64,000 nucleotides of DNA. It comes from Lacipirellula limnantheis. Its GTDB lineage: Bacteria; Planctomycetota; Planctomycetia; Pirellulales; Lacipirellulaceae. The translations under genes were made by a program, and so were the position numbers. The notes beneath the pieces were generated by a model. That model worked only from the letters and a program-made list of their open reading frames with translations. It was not told the origin of the DNA and did no database searches. Positions within the stretch are counted from its first letter, which is position 1. Each line of letters opens with the position of its first letter. Below, piece by piece: positions 8,721 through 16,486 of this stretch. The stretch is taken from assembly GCF_007746075.1 (NCBI RefSeq), contig NZ_CP036339.1, positions 5,423,786 to 5,487,785 on the forward strand, given 5' to 3'.

Positions 8721-8918
8721 AGCCCCTGGCTCCGAAGCTTATTCAACAGCCAGCATTCTCGAGATACTTCACGGTTAGCGCCCTAACCACAGAGCACACA
8801 GAGAGCACAGAGGAAGATTTAGGGCATTGGCTCTTTCTCGTCTTCTCTGTGGCCTCTGTGTGCTCTGTGGTAAATGCGATGGATGATGGCAGTTGAATAA
8901 GCTTCTCCGCCGGGGGCT
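8721..8918. repeat. Nested palindromic repeat, copy 1 (cacagag-word hairpin inside GC-rich termini)
   Basis: Outer ends are AGCCCCTGGCTCC (8721-8733) and TCCGCCGGGGGCT. Inside them is a perfect 14-base inverted pair GAAGCTTATTCAAC (8734-8747) / GTTGAATAAGCTTC (8892-8905). The core is a hairpin of reiterated CACAGAG words (about 8789-8872). The same modular arrangement recurs at 52788-52986. No ORF lies inside. With the element at 8951 it accounts for most of the 8704-9108 gap. Confidence 0.85.
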
Positions 8919-8950
8919 GCACTTGCGATGAAGGCCCGTTCCGCAGTTTA

Positions 8951-8989
8951 GAGATTCCTAAGCAAATCGCACTGCCCCGCGCATCTCAG
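8951..8989 (+). promoter_or_regulatory. Putative ECF-type promoter element, copy 2
   Basis: GAGATTCCTAAG, then CAAATCGC, then GCGCATCTCAG: nearly the same words, order and spacing (one base shorter) as the block before the sigma factor gene at 7732. It lies about 120 bases before the first GspF-like start, so the pseudopilus operon may be under the same control. Confidence 0.45.
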
Positions 8990-9108
8990 GGGCCGTCTCG
9001 AACGGAACAGTCTTCCGTTGTTCTCCCTTGCGACCAAGCCGTGGCGCTCGCCGCCCAGGCGTGCAGCGACTTCGCTTCACCTCGGTCGCATTCACTCGGC
9101 AGATTGCA

Positions 9109-10152
9109 ATGGATACGGCGTCGCTCGACGACTTCATGGCGCTGAACGACCAGATCACGGCGCTCATCCGTGCGCAGGTGCCGACGGGGCTTGAACTCGG
9201 CTCCTGCGGCGATCAAGCGGCCGGGACGCTGGAAAAAATCAACGCCGCGGTGGCTCGTCGCGTCAGCCGCGGCGAATCGCTGGCCGACGCCATCGGCGAT
9301 GAACCGACCGCGCCCGCCGCCTATCGCAGCGTGATGCAAGCCGGCTGGCGCAGCGGCAACGTCCAGCAGGCGCTCGACAACTCCAGCCGCCTGGCTGAAT
9401 CCGCTGAAGAGTCGCGCTACCGCACGCGCGCCGCCTTCTTCTATCCGTTCTTGGTGTGCGCGTTGGCGGCGGTCGGGATTACCGGCTTCTGTCTGTTTAT
9501 CGCGCCCGCGCTCGCTGGGCTCTATCTGGAGTTTCAGATTCCTGAAAGCAAGACGCTGCGTCTGCTCGAATCGCTGGAAGGAGCCGTTCCTTACCTGATC
9601 ATCGGCGGCGTCCTGTTGCTGGCGGCGATTGGCTTGGCTTCGCTCTTGCGCGGACGGCATGCCGGCAGCCGACGCGCCAGTGATGGCCACTGGTGGAGCG
9701 GCCTGACCGGCGCGTCGCAAACTCAGTTCCACCAGCGCTGTGCCAACTTTTGCGAGCAGCTGATCACGTTGCTTGACGCCGGCGTTTCCCTCGCGGAAGG
9801 CGTCCCCCTCGCAGCCGACGCTTGCGGCGATCGCACGCTCGAACAGGGCGCTCGCGCCTATGCCGTGGCCCAGTCCCAGCGTAGCAGCGCCGCTAGCGAA
9901 GAACGAGCCGCCCGACTCTTTCCTCCGTTCCTGCGGTGGGCACTCTGGCAGACCGACGAATCCCTTACGCCTTCGCAAGCGCTGCGATTGGCGGCCAGCG
10001 TGTATCGCGAGTCGGCCCAGCGTCGGGCGGAACAATCGCGCATCGCCATACCCATCGTCGCGTGCGTCTTCCTCGGCGGCGGCGCAACGCTCCTCTACGG
10101 CTTGGCGTTGTTTCTGCCGATCACCGAGTTGCTGCAAGCCCTGGCACGCTGA
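9109..10152 (+). CDS. GspF/PilC-like inner membrane protein 1 of 3
   Basis: 347 residues from the ATG at 9109 (MDTASLDD); a longer TTG start at 9028 would add an unlikely Arg-rich leader. Two T2SSF-type helical domains are visible: the first (about 10-110, with RGESLADAI and MQAGWRSGNVQQAL, the usual GspF motifs) and the second around 210-310 (LDAGVSLAEGVPLAADAC). Membrane segments lie near 115-145, 163-185 and 320-345. GspF proteins form the inner-membrane platform of type II secretion and type IV pilus machines. First gene of an operon of three GspF-like genes and pseudopilins. Confidence 0.85.
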   Translation: MDTASLDDFMALNDQITALIRAQVPTGLELGSCGDQAAGTLEKINAAVARRVSRGESLADAIGDEPTAPAAYRSVMQAGWRSGNVQQALDNSSRLAESAEESRYRTRAAFFYPFLVCALAAVGITGFCLFIAPALAGLYLEFQIPESKTLRLLESLEGAVPYLIIGGVLLLAAIGLASLLRGRHAGSRRASDGHWWSGLTGASQTQFHQRCANFCEQLITLLDAGVSLAEGVPLAADACGDRTLEQGARAYAVAQSQRSSAASEERAARLFPPFLRWALWQTDESLTPSQALRLAASVYRESAQRRAEQSRIAIPIVACVFLGGGATLLYGLALFLPITELLQALAR

Positions 10153-10188
10153 CCAACAAAATCTACAGCACAGCTTCATTCCGACCCT

Positions 10189-11397
10189 ATGCCCCGTTTT
10201 CATTACCAAGCGCTGAACGCCGAACAGGAGCTCACCATTGGCGAGGTGGAAGCCGATGCCGTGGCGTTGGCGATCACCCAGCTGGAAGCGAACGGACTGA
10301 CGGTACTCTCGATTGGCTTCGCCACGGCCGAGACAACGGCGGCCCTCATGGCGCAAAAACAACCGTTGCCGACGCCGAGACGCAAACCTCCGGTCATCGA
10401 CGCGGCTCAAGACGAGAGCGTCTTACGATCGCATCTCGCCCGGACGCTGGAACGCGCCCGGCCGCTGACGCCTGCCCTGCGCGCCTACGCTGAAGAAATG
10501 CCCACCGGCCGCCGGCGGCGCGAACTCGCCGAAGTCTGCGGAATCTTGGCGCGCGGCGACGTCGAGGCCGCTACGGCGGCGCTGGCCACCATGCCTGAGT
10601 ATTGGATCCCGCTCATCGGCAGCACCGCACGAGACAACGATTCAGCAGCAATTTTGCGAGACTTCATCGCCGAATCGCAGCAGGCGGACGAGACTCGCCG
10701 GCAATGGTGGACCCTCCTGGCCTACCCGCTGTTTCTCATCGGCTTCGCGACGCTGGTGCTCGTCCTACTGGCGTACATGGTCGTACCGACGTTTCAGAGC
10801 ATTTTCGAGGACTTTGATTTAGAACTGCCGCGGCTCACCATGTGGACAATCAACGTTTCCGACTGGATCACCACCGGCGCCCCCATCCTGCTCGTTGCCA
10901 TCCTGTTGATCGCCGTCGCGGCCGCCATCAAGTTCGGCGGGCCAATGCTTGGCGAGTGGTTCGGGAATTGGTTCGGTCGCTCGACAGGCGTCGCGCGGTT
11001 CGCCGCTTCGACGGCCGACCTGCTCGCCGGGGGCATCGAGACGCCCGACGCCCTGCGCATCGCGAGCCGAACCGCCAAAGGAGGGCCGCTGCGGCAGGCC
11101 AGTCAACGCTTGGCGGCGCTGCTGCAGTCAGGAGACGTCGCGGCCGCGGAACAGTGGCGCCGTCCCGTGACGGCTACCGTGTTCTACGCCGTCACGGCGG
11201 AGCTGCCGCTGGACTCGCGGACCCAACTGCTGCAAGAGATCGCCAACTGTTACGTCGACCACGCCCGTTCGCGCGTCTCGTGGAGTCAGGGGATCTTAGG
11301 CCCGCTGACGATCTTCATCGTTGGATTCGTGGTGGCGTTTGTGGCGCTGTCGCTCTTCCTCCCCCTGATCAATCTCATCAACAACCTCAGCGGCTGA
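10189..11397 (+). CDS. GspF/PilC-like inner membrane protein 2 of 3
   Basis: 402 residues. It starts MPRFHYQALNAE, the usual N-terminal pattern of GspF proteins (F-x-Y-x-A). A variable middle (60-170) is followed by a TM segment (about 180-205, LLAYPLFLIGFATLVLVLLAYMVVP condensed), the VPTFQSIFEDFDLELPRLT motif typical of GspF, a second TM pair, and a C-terminal TM near 370-395. It begins 36 bases after copy 1 and ends 18 bases before copy 3. The three copies differ strongly in sequence, so they are old paralogues rather than recent duplications. Confidence 0.88.
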   Translation: MPRFHYQALNAEQELTIGEVEADAVALAITQLEANGLTVLSIGFATAETTAALMAQKQPLPTPRRKPPVIDAAQDESVLRSHLARTLERARPLTPALRAYAEEMPTGRRRRELAEVCGILARGDVEAATAALATMPEYWIPLIGSTARDNDSAAILRDFIAESQQADETRRQWWTLLAYPLFLIGFATLVLVLLAYMVVPTFQSIFEDFDLELPRLTMWTINVSDWITTGAPILLVAILLIAVAAAIKFGGPMLGEWFGNWFGRSTGVARFAASTADLLAGGIETPDALRIASRTAKGGPLRQASQRLAALLQSGDVAAAEQWRRPVTATVFYAVTAELPLDSRTQLLQEIANCYVDHARSRVSWSQGILGPLTIFIVGFVVAFVALSLFLPLINLINNLSG

Positions 11398-11415
11398 TCG
11401 CGCCGGCGCGTTTGC

Positions 11416-12498
11416 ATGGATTCAATGTTCCCCACATTCCGTGAGCTGAACAGCGGCCCGTCGGTGCTCCGTCGTTGGTGGCCCTGGCGGACGACGCCCT
11501 CGCAAAGTCGTTCGCTCCTGCGACTGATCGCCGTGGCAACGGAGAAACACATTCCCCTGGCGCCGCTGCTGGAAGCATGGGCCGAGGATGAGCGCGGCAT
11601 CCAGCGCCGCCGCGTCCAGCGACTGGCCGCGCTGCTGCGTCAAGGAACGTCGCTCCCCAACGCCGTGGAGGAAGTCGCCGGAGCTCTCCGCGACGGCGAC
11701 GTGCTGGCCATCCGCTTCGGCGTCCAATCGGGCACGTTGGCGGCTTCCCTGCGCGAAGCGCAACAAGACGACGCGGCCCGGCAAACAGCGCCGGTCCTCC
11801 GTTGGACGTTGGGCTACTTCTTCCTGGTGGCCACGCTGTTTTTTGTGATCACGACGTTTATCTACGTCAAAATCATTCCGAGCATGCTGGCGATCATGGA
11901 GGACTTCTCCATGGACATCCCGCGCGCCTTGAAGTGGTCGCTAGAGTTCGCGTCATTCGTGGAAAGCTACTGGTGGGCGTTCATGCTGCTCGCCTTGCTG
12001 GCGGCTTGGTCGACGGTTTCCGCGCGACCGGGACGGTTCTTGCGCAACACGGTGCTCAGCCGCTTCTTCGGCCCGCTGCGCAACCTCCGCTCCGCCGAGG
12101 TCTTGGAGAAACTGAGCGTCGCCGCCTCGGCCGGGCGACCGATGACGGGCGCCGTCTCCACGCTCGCCCGTTACCACTTCGATCCCTCGACGCGTCGTAA
12201 GCTCCTCTTCGTACGCAATGAAATGGAACAGGGCGCCGAGGTTTGGCAGAGCATGGCCCACGCCGGCCTGCTCACTGCGCCTGAAGAGAATCTGCTGCTC
12301 GCCGCCGATCGCGTCGGGAATCGTCCCTGGACGCTGCGCCAGCTGGCCGCCAGCAAAAAACGCCGCACCTGGCGGAAGCTAGAGCGACTGTCGGAACTGC
12401 TGCTGCCGGCGATTGTCGTCCTCCTGGGGGCGTTCGTCTTGTTCCAAGCACTTTCGATTCTGATGCCGCTGGTGACGATCATCAACGCCCTGAGCTAA
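11416..12498 (+). CDS. GspF/PilC-like inner membrane protein 3 of 3
   Basis: 360 residues. Shows the GspF pattern: LLRLIAVATEKHIPLAPLLEAW near residue 35, RQGTSLPNAVEEV near 76, FGVQSGTLAASLREAQ near 102, a TM segment near 130-155 followed by IPSMLAIMEDFSMDIPRA, a second TM (180-200), and a C-terminal TM ending at residue 360. Five bases separate it from the pseudopilin-like gene downstream. Probably part of the same inner-membrane platform as the two preceding genes. Confidence 0.85.
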   Translation: MDSMFPTFRELNSGPSVLRRWWPWRTTPSQSRSLLRLIAVATEKHIPLAPLLEAWAEDERGIQRRRVQRLAALLRQGTSLPNAVEEVAGALRDGDVLAIRFGVQSGTLAASLREAQQDDAARQTAPVLRWTLGYFFLVATLFFVITTFIYVKIIPSMLAIMEDFSMDIPRALKWSLEFASFVESYWWAFMLLALLAAWSTVSARPGRFLRNTVLSRFFGPLRNLRSAEVLEKLSVAASAGRPMTGAVSTLARYHFDPSTRRKLLFVRNEMEQGAEVWQSMAHAGLLTAPEENLLLAADRVGNRPWTLRQLAASKKRRTWRKLERLSELLLPAIVVLLGAFVLFQALSILMPLVTIINALS

Positions 12499-12503
12499 AC
12501 GTC

Positions 12504-12941
12504 ATGAACGCCGTTAACAACTCCATCAGACGACGCGGAACGACCACGATCGAATTGTTGGTTTCGTTCACCCTGCTAACCACCGTGCTCGGCGCCGCCT
12601 TGCCGCTGGTGGTGCGACATGGCCGAATCCTCAACTCCGCGCGACAGTACCGCATGGCTCTCGATGAGCTTTCCAACCAAGCGGAGCGGATCACCGCATT
12701 GAGTCATAATGCGGCGATGGAGACGCTTGACGAATTGCAGCCTTCGCCCTTCGCCGCCGAGCATCTGCCCGGCGCGATGCTGAGCGCCGACCTGGCTTCC
12801 TCTGACGGCGCCGAGCGCGTCACGCTCTCGCTTTCGTGGGATGAGCTAGGACGACGCGCGGCGCCCGTTTCGCTCGTCGCTTGGCTTCCTCGCGGCAACG
12901 ATGCGGCCATGGAACCAGCCGCTGCGGAGGAATCGCCATGA
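12504..12941 (+). CDS. Pseudopilin-like protein with prepilin N-terminus (GspI/PilV-like)
   Basis: 145 residues. A short basic leader (SIRRRG) precedes a type III signal: TTTIELLVSFTLLTTVLGAA, with the Glu at the +5-like position, so it is a likely prepilin peptidase substrate. The remainder is a small soluble domain without recognisable motifs. The stop overlaps the next start (ATGA at 12938). Order and size suggest a minor pseudopilin, but assignment to GspI rather than another minor pilin is inference. Confidence 0.75.
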   Translation: MNAVNNSIRRRGTTTIELLVSFTLLTTVLGAALPLVVRHGRILNSARQYRMALDELSNQAERITALSHNAAMETLDELQPSPFAAEHLPGAMLSADLASSDGAERVTLSLSWDELGRRAAPVSLVAWLPRGNDAAMEPAAAEESP

Positions 12942-13510
12942 ACATGAGAAGTCGACGCGCCATCTCGCTGATCGAATTGCTGGCCGTGCTGTCAGGTTGC
13001 AGCGTCGTCCTGGGGCTGACCGCGTCGCTGCTCCACCAAACGATGCGCGCGCAAAGCCACACGCGAGACTTCTTCGACGTCGAGCGGAATGCGCAGCGGC
13101 TCGCCCGGCAATTTCGCAGCGATGTCCATGCCGCTGCCGTGGATTCGATTGACGTTGATTTGGCGGACGCCGGCGACGGCGTCTTACTCCAGATGGAGTT
13201 ACCCGACGGCCAATCGGTCGCGTATCAGCGCGCGGCGGAGAAGATTATCCGTATCGCGTCGCAGACAGATGGTCCGACGGCTCGGGAAGAATACGCGCTC
13301 AGCGAATCGATAGAGATCGACGTGCGCGAACTCGACGCACCGCGGCGAGTTGAATTGTCGATCACGTCTTCGCCGCCGCAGCCGTCGCAAGAAGCTCCCC
13401 CGTCGCCTGCCAGCATTCGAGCGACTCCAGTTAACTTGAAGGTTGATGCGATCCCCGCTCGCGACTTGCGTTACGCCGCGCCTGCCACGAGCGCCGGGGA
13501 GGCGACATGA
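12938..13510 (+). CDS. Pseudopilin-like protein (GspJ-like)
   Basis: The ATG at 12938 overlaps the previous stop by four bases and gives MNMRSRRAISLIELLAVLSG, a prepilin-type N-terminus; the ORF extends further upstream but this start fits coupling and signal. About 190 residues. A soluble region follows the TM helix, with FDVERNAQRLARQFRSDVH resembling minor pseudopilins of the J type. Its stop overlaps the following start (ATGA at 13507). Confidence 0.75.
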   Translation: MNMRSRRAISLIELLAVLSGCSVVLGLTASLLHQTMRAQSHTRDFFDVERNAQRLARQFRSDVHAAAVDSIDVDLADAGDGVLLQMELPDGQSVAYQRAAEKIIRIASQTDGPTAREEYALSESIEIDVRELDAPRRVELSITSSPPQPSQEAPPSPASIRATPVNLKVDAIPARDLRYAAPATSAGEAT

Positions 13511-13950
13511 TGAACCACGAGTCATCTGCACAGCCATCCGTCACCCGTCACGCAGACCGTCGTCGACATGCGTTCCGCCGCCGCGGCGCCATGTTGGTCG
13601 TCGCGTTAGCCTGCCTCGCGATCGTCATGGCGATCATCGGCGTGATGCTCCAAGGAGCGCTCCGCGCTCGCCGACAGTTGCACGTCGAACGCGACCTGCG
13701 TCAGGTCGAGCTGCTGCTAGAGGCTGGCTTTGATCGCGCAGCCTTCCAGCTGGCTAGCGATGACGACTACGCGGGCGAAACCTGGCAGATTCCAGCTAGC
13801 GACTTACTCGGCCGCGGCGACGGCGAAGTGGTGATCGTCGCCGAGCGCAGCGGCGATGCGGAACCCTGGCGGGTCCGCGTCGCCGCCGAGTATCCGGTCG
13901 GAACCCCAAAATCGGTGCGACGTTCCCGCACCTTTCTCGTTCGAGATTAA
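13507..13950 (+). CDS. Membrane-anchored pilus-assembly-like protein (GspK/PilX-like)
   Basis: 147 residues. After about 27 residues with many His/Arg comes RRRGAMLVVALACLAIVMAI, a single TM helix lacking the usual Glu5, as is common in GspK/PilX-type proteins. The following segment GALRARRQLHVERDLRQVELLLEAGFDRA resembles the helical N-terminal part of that family. Much shorter than a full GspK (over 300 residues), so it would be a reduced version. Translationally coupled to the preceding gene. Confidence 0.65.
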   Translation: MMNHESSAQPSVTRHADRRRHAFRRRGAMLVVALACLAIVMAIIGVMLQGALRARRQLHVERDLRQVELLLEAGFDRAAFQLASDDDYAGETWQIPASDLLGRGDGEVVIVAERSGDAEPWRVRVAAEYPVGTPKSVRRSRTFLVRD

Positions 13951-13974
13951 ATCAATGAATCAACGTTACCTATT

Positions 13975-13979
13975 AGGAG
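13975..13979 (+). promoter_or_regulatory. Shine-Dalgarno that decides the DUF1559 gene start
   Basis: AGGAG eight bases before the ATG at 13988. The upstream in-frame ATG at 13955 has no such site, so 13988 is the better start. Confidence 0.7.
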
Positions 13980-13987
13980 TGACTCTC

Positions 13988-14962
13988 ATGCAGCCTCAAT
14001 ACTCGCAACCTGCTTTGCACAAAGAAGCTGTGGGAGGCGTCTCCGACGCCGATTCGGCGCTACTTCTTCGGAGTCGGAGACCCCTCCCGCAAACCCGCTT
14101 CTACTCCGTCCGCTCGGCGTTCACGCTCGTCGAACTACTGGTCGTAATCGCCATCATCGGCGTGCTGGTGGCGCTGCTCCTGCCTGCCGTTCAAGCGGCC
14201 CGCGAGGCGGCCCGACGCTGTAGCTGCGTCAACAATATGATGCAACTGGGTCTGTCGCTGCATAGCTACGAGTTCCATCACGAATCGTTTCCGCCCGGCG
14301 TGATCAACCCAGACGGTCCCATTCGCAATGAACCCTTGGGGCAGCACGTCAGTTGGACGGTGCAGGCCCTCCCCTACCTGGAACAGAACGCCCTCTGGCG
14401 AGAGTTCGATCAGGCGGCCGGCGCCTACGCGCCAGTCAACGCGCCGGTTCGCTCCACTGTGGTCAGCGTGTTGCTCTGTCCATCGTATGCCGGCAACGAG
14501 TCGAACCAAGATCAGTCAGTGGCCCATTCGACCTACGCCGGCTGTCATCACGACGTTGAGGCGCCGATCGACGCGAACAACAACGGAATGCTGTTCCTCA
14601 ACAGCAAGGTTCGCTTCAGCGACATCTACGACGGCAGTTCCAACACGATCCTACTCAGCGAAGCGGTGCCGGATGACGAAAAGGTACTCGGTTGGGTTTC
14701 AGGCACACGCGCGACGCTCCGCAACACGGGCGTCTTGCAGCCGCCGCGGCGCCGCAATCAACTGACGCCCGAAGAGCAACCCGAGTCAGCTCAGCCGATC
14801 TCATCAACATACGTCGGCGGGTTCGGTAGCTATCATTCGGGCGACGTCATCAACGTCGCCATGGCCGATGGCTCCACGCGCGCGATCGTGGCGAACATCG
14901 ACCCCAGCGTACTGCATCAACTCGGAAGTCGCGCCGACGGCGCCATTCCCAAAGAGTTCTAG
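13988..14962 (+). CDS. DUF1559 protein with prepilin-type N-terminal cleavage/methylation domain
   Basis: 324 residues. The canonical type III signal SAFTLVELLVVIAIIGVLVA occurs at about residues 42-61, followed by LPAVQAAREAARR and CVNNMMQLGLSLHSYE, the hallmark start of planctomycete DUF1559 proteins. The C-terminal part has the expected F-x-S-x-HxG (FGSYHSGDVINVAMADGS). The leader before the cleavage site is unusually long, about 41 residues, and is largely encoded by a palindromic repeat (14028-14088). Last gene of the GspF/pseudopilin operon, so it may be that machine's main pseudopilin; function is otherwise unknown. Confidence 0.9.
   Translation: MQPQYSQPALHKEAVGGVSDADSALLLRSRRPLPQTRFYSVRSAFTLVELLVVIAIIGVLVALLLPAVQAAREAARRCSCVNNMMQLGLSLHSYEFHHESFPPGVINPDGPIRNEPLGQHVSWTVQALPYLEQNALWREFDQAAGAYAPVNAPVRSTVVSVLLCPSYAGNESNQDQSVAHSTYAGCHHDVEAPIDANNNGMLFLNSKVRFSDIYDGSSNTILLSEAVPDDEKVLGWVSGTRATLRNTGVLQPPRRRNQLTPEEQPESAQPISSTYVGGFGSYHSGDVINVAMADGSTRAIVANIDPSVLHQLGSRADGAIPKEF
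14028..14088. repeat. Palindromic repeat inside the DUF1559 leader
   Basis: Arms GGGAGGCGTCTCCGACGCC (14032-14050) and its inverted partner (14070-14088) pair at 17 of 19 positions. The first 27 bases recur exactly at 46076-46102. The repeat is translated as part of the leader (VGGVSDADSALLLRSRRPLP). Confidence 0.85.
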
Positions 14963-14984
14963 CAGATCGTGCGGAAACGAAGGC

Positions 14985-15401
14985 TTATTGAATTGGCTGC
15001 GATGGCGTCGCCGAGCCGGTGGTGTAGCTCGGCGGATCGCTCGCCGGAAACGACTCCATCGCGGCCTCATCGACCGGATCGAGTTCATCGACGGCCGAGC
15101 TGCCGCCCTGATACTCTGGATATGGCGACCCGCCACTCTCTGGTTGCGAACGTCCGCCGTACAAGTGCTGGCCGTTGGCTAGCTTGTCGCTGACGGCAGA
15201 GAGTTTCTCTCCCAATGGGCATTTCCCCGTCCCGCCGCGGTAGACCAAGTATCCCCCGACCGCCATGGCGGCGAGTGTTCGCAACGAAATTCGCGACAGC
15301 CCATACCCCACCAAACAGGCGCCAGCAGCTGCTGAAAACCAACGTTCCTCAGGTCCAATCTCGCTTGCCAGCTTCTCTGAAAACGGCAGATTCCCAGCCA
15401 T
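14985..15401 (-). CDS. Small membrane protein, YgaP-like TM domain (DUF2892-like) with ESFPASDPPS tail
   Basis: 138 residues. Two hydrophobic helices (about residues 20-55: WFSAAAGACLVGYGLSRISL and LAAMAVGGYLVYRG) match the DUF2892-type pair. The C-terminal tail holds DPVDEAAMESFPASDPPSYT, a short motif found at the ends of many uncharacterised bacterial proteins. Function unknown. Stands alone, convergent with the DUF1559 gene, 22 bases away. Confidence 0.75.
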   Translation of the reverse strand: MAGNLPFSEKLASEIGPEERWFSAAAGACLVGYGLSRISLRTLAAMAVGGYLVYRGGTGKCPLGEKLSAVSDKLANGQHLYGGRSQPESGGSPYPEYQGGSSAVDELDPVDEAAMESFPASDPPSYTTGSATPSQPIQ

Positions 15402-15649
15402 GTTTATCTCTCCACGAACAGTACGATCCGGCTAGACGCTATTTGAAGGCAATAGGTCATACAACTATAGATCAGGCAAACAGCGTGCCGGCCGGCCTAC
15501 GCGGATTGTGCCGCAAAACTGGGCCCCGCCCCGAGCGGCGGTCGGCGTCCACCGCTCCAATCGGACCGCGCACCTGTCACCGGCCTCCTTCTTGGCACGA
15601 TCGCCGCGAGCAATTGGGCGCCCCGCGACCGCGGGCTGGCACGGAATGC

Positions 15650-16486
15650 TCACTCGCTCTGCGGCGCGAGTAGCAGTTTGTCGGCCCGGGCGAACTCGTA
15701 GCCGCGCCGCGTCAGCGCGTCGCACAGCGCGCCCAAACGAGGGTGGAATGGATCACCCCGCCCTGAGCCTAGGTGCAGCAGCAGCAAAAAACCATTCAGG
15801 CCGTGCGGATCCTCCTGTTCGTACGCGAGGATCTCCTCCAGAATCTTTGACGATGGCACGAATGCGCGGTCTTCTTCGCGAGCGTAATCTCGATTCGAAC
15901 CGCTGCCCGGCGTGAAGTTGATGAGCCCGACTCCCATATCGCCGCTCCAGGCCACCTGTTCGGAGTTGTACCACTCGTAAGGCGGAACAAAGAGGATCGG
16001 CGTCCCCCGCGACAGCGCGCGGACGCCGCGCAGCGCCTCGACGTTTTTCTGCAAGTCGACGCGAAAGAACTCGGGCGTCACCAGCGTCTGTCGCCGATTT
16101 TCCCACGACGCATAGAGGGGATGCGAATTGGAATGGGGGCCGACGTAATGCCCCTCCTCGATCATCCGGTTGATCGCCGGACGCAACGAATCCTGGCTCA
16201 CGAATCCGCCCGTGAGGAAAAATGCCGCTTGGATGCGCCGCTCGGCAAGCGTCTCCAAGATTGGTTCAGCGCTCTCGCCGAACTGATCGCCTGTAAAGAT
16301 CAGGGCAAGTCGCTTGGCACTGACGTCGCCCCGGATGACGGCCCCCTCGGCGTCGCGCTGGACGTTAGCCGCGAAGGAAGTCTCGGCCAGCGTCACCGAA
16401 GCATGTGACAGCGTTGCCAGTGCAACAACGAGCGCGAGCGTCGCGCCCGTGATTCCGGATCGTCGCTGGCGACTAGCGGCTCTCAT
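15650..16486 (-). CDS. Exported polysaccharide deacetylase (NodB-type)
   Basis: 278 residues with a signal peptide (basic start, hydrophobic 14-32, cleavage near TLA-ET). NodB homology: LALIFTGDQF in place of the first Asp motif, AAFFLTGGFV, and the metal-binding HSNSHP. FVPPYEWYNSEQ is the motif 3 equivalent and LLLHLGSG the last His motif. Removes acetyl groups from a polysaccharide or oligosaccharide in the periplasm or outside. The ATG directly follows the GH9 stop (TAAATG), so the two genes form one translational unit and probably act on the same glycan. Confidence 0.85.
   Translation of the reverse strand: MRAASRQRRSGITGATLALVVALATLSHASVTLAETSFAANVQRDAEGAVIRGDVSAKRLALIFTGDQFGESAEPILETLAERRIQAAFFLTGGFVSQDSLRPAINRMIEEGHYVGPHSNSHPLYASWENRRQTLVTPEFFRVDLQKNVEALRGVRALSRGTPILFVPPYEWYNSEQVAWSGDMGVGLINFTPGSGSNRDYAREEDRAFVPSSKILEEILAYEQEDPHGLNGFLLLLHLGSGRGDPFHPRLGALCDALTRRGYEFARADKLLLAPQSE

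Noticed and set aside
8721..8918. Possible CRISPR-like or MITE transposon identity of the repeats
   Set aside because: No regular spacers for CRISPR; no target-site duplication or transposase could be recognised to support a MITE.
9028..9108. TTG start at 9028 for the first GspF-like gene
   Set aside because: Adds an Arg-rich, non-family extension; the ATG at 9109 gives a sensible N-terminus.
9109..14962. Complete type II secretion system
   Set aside because: No GspE ATPase, GspD secretin, GspC, L or M is encoded here; only platform and pseudopilin-like parts are present.
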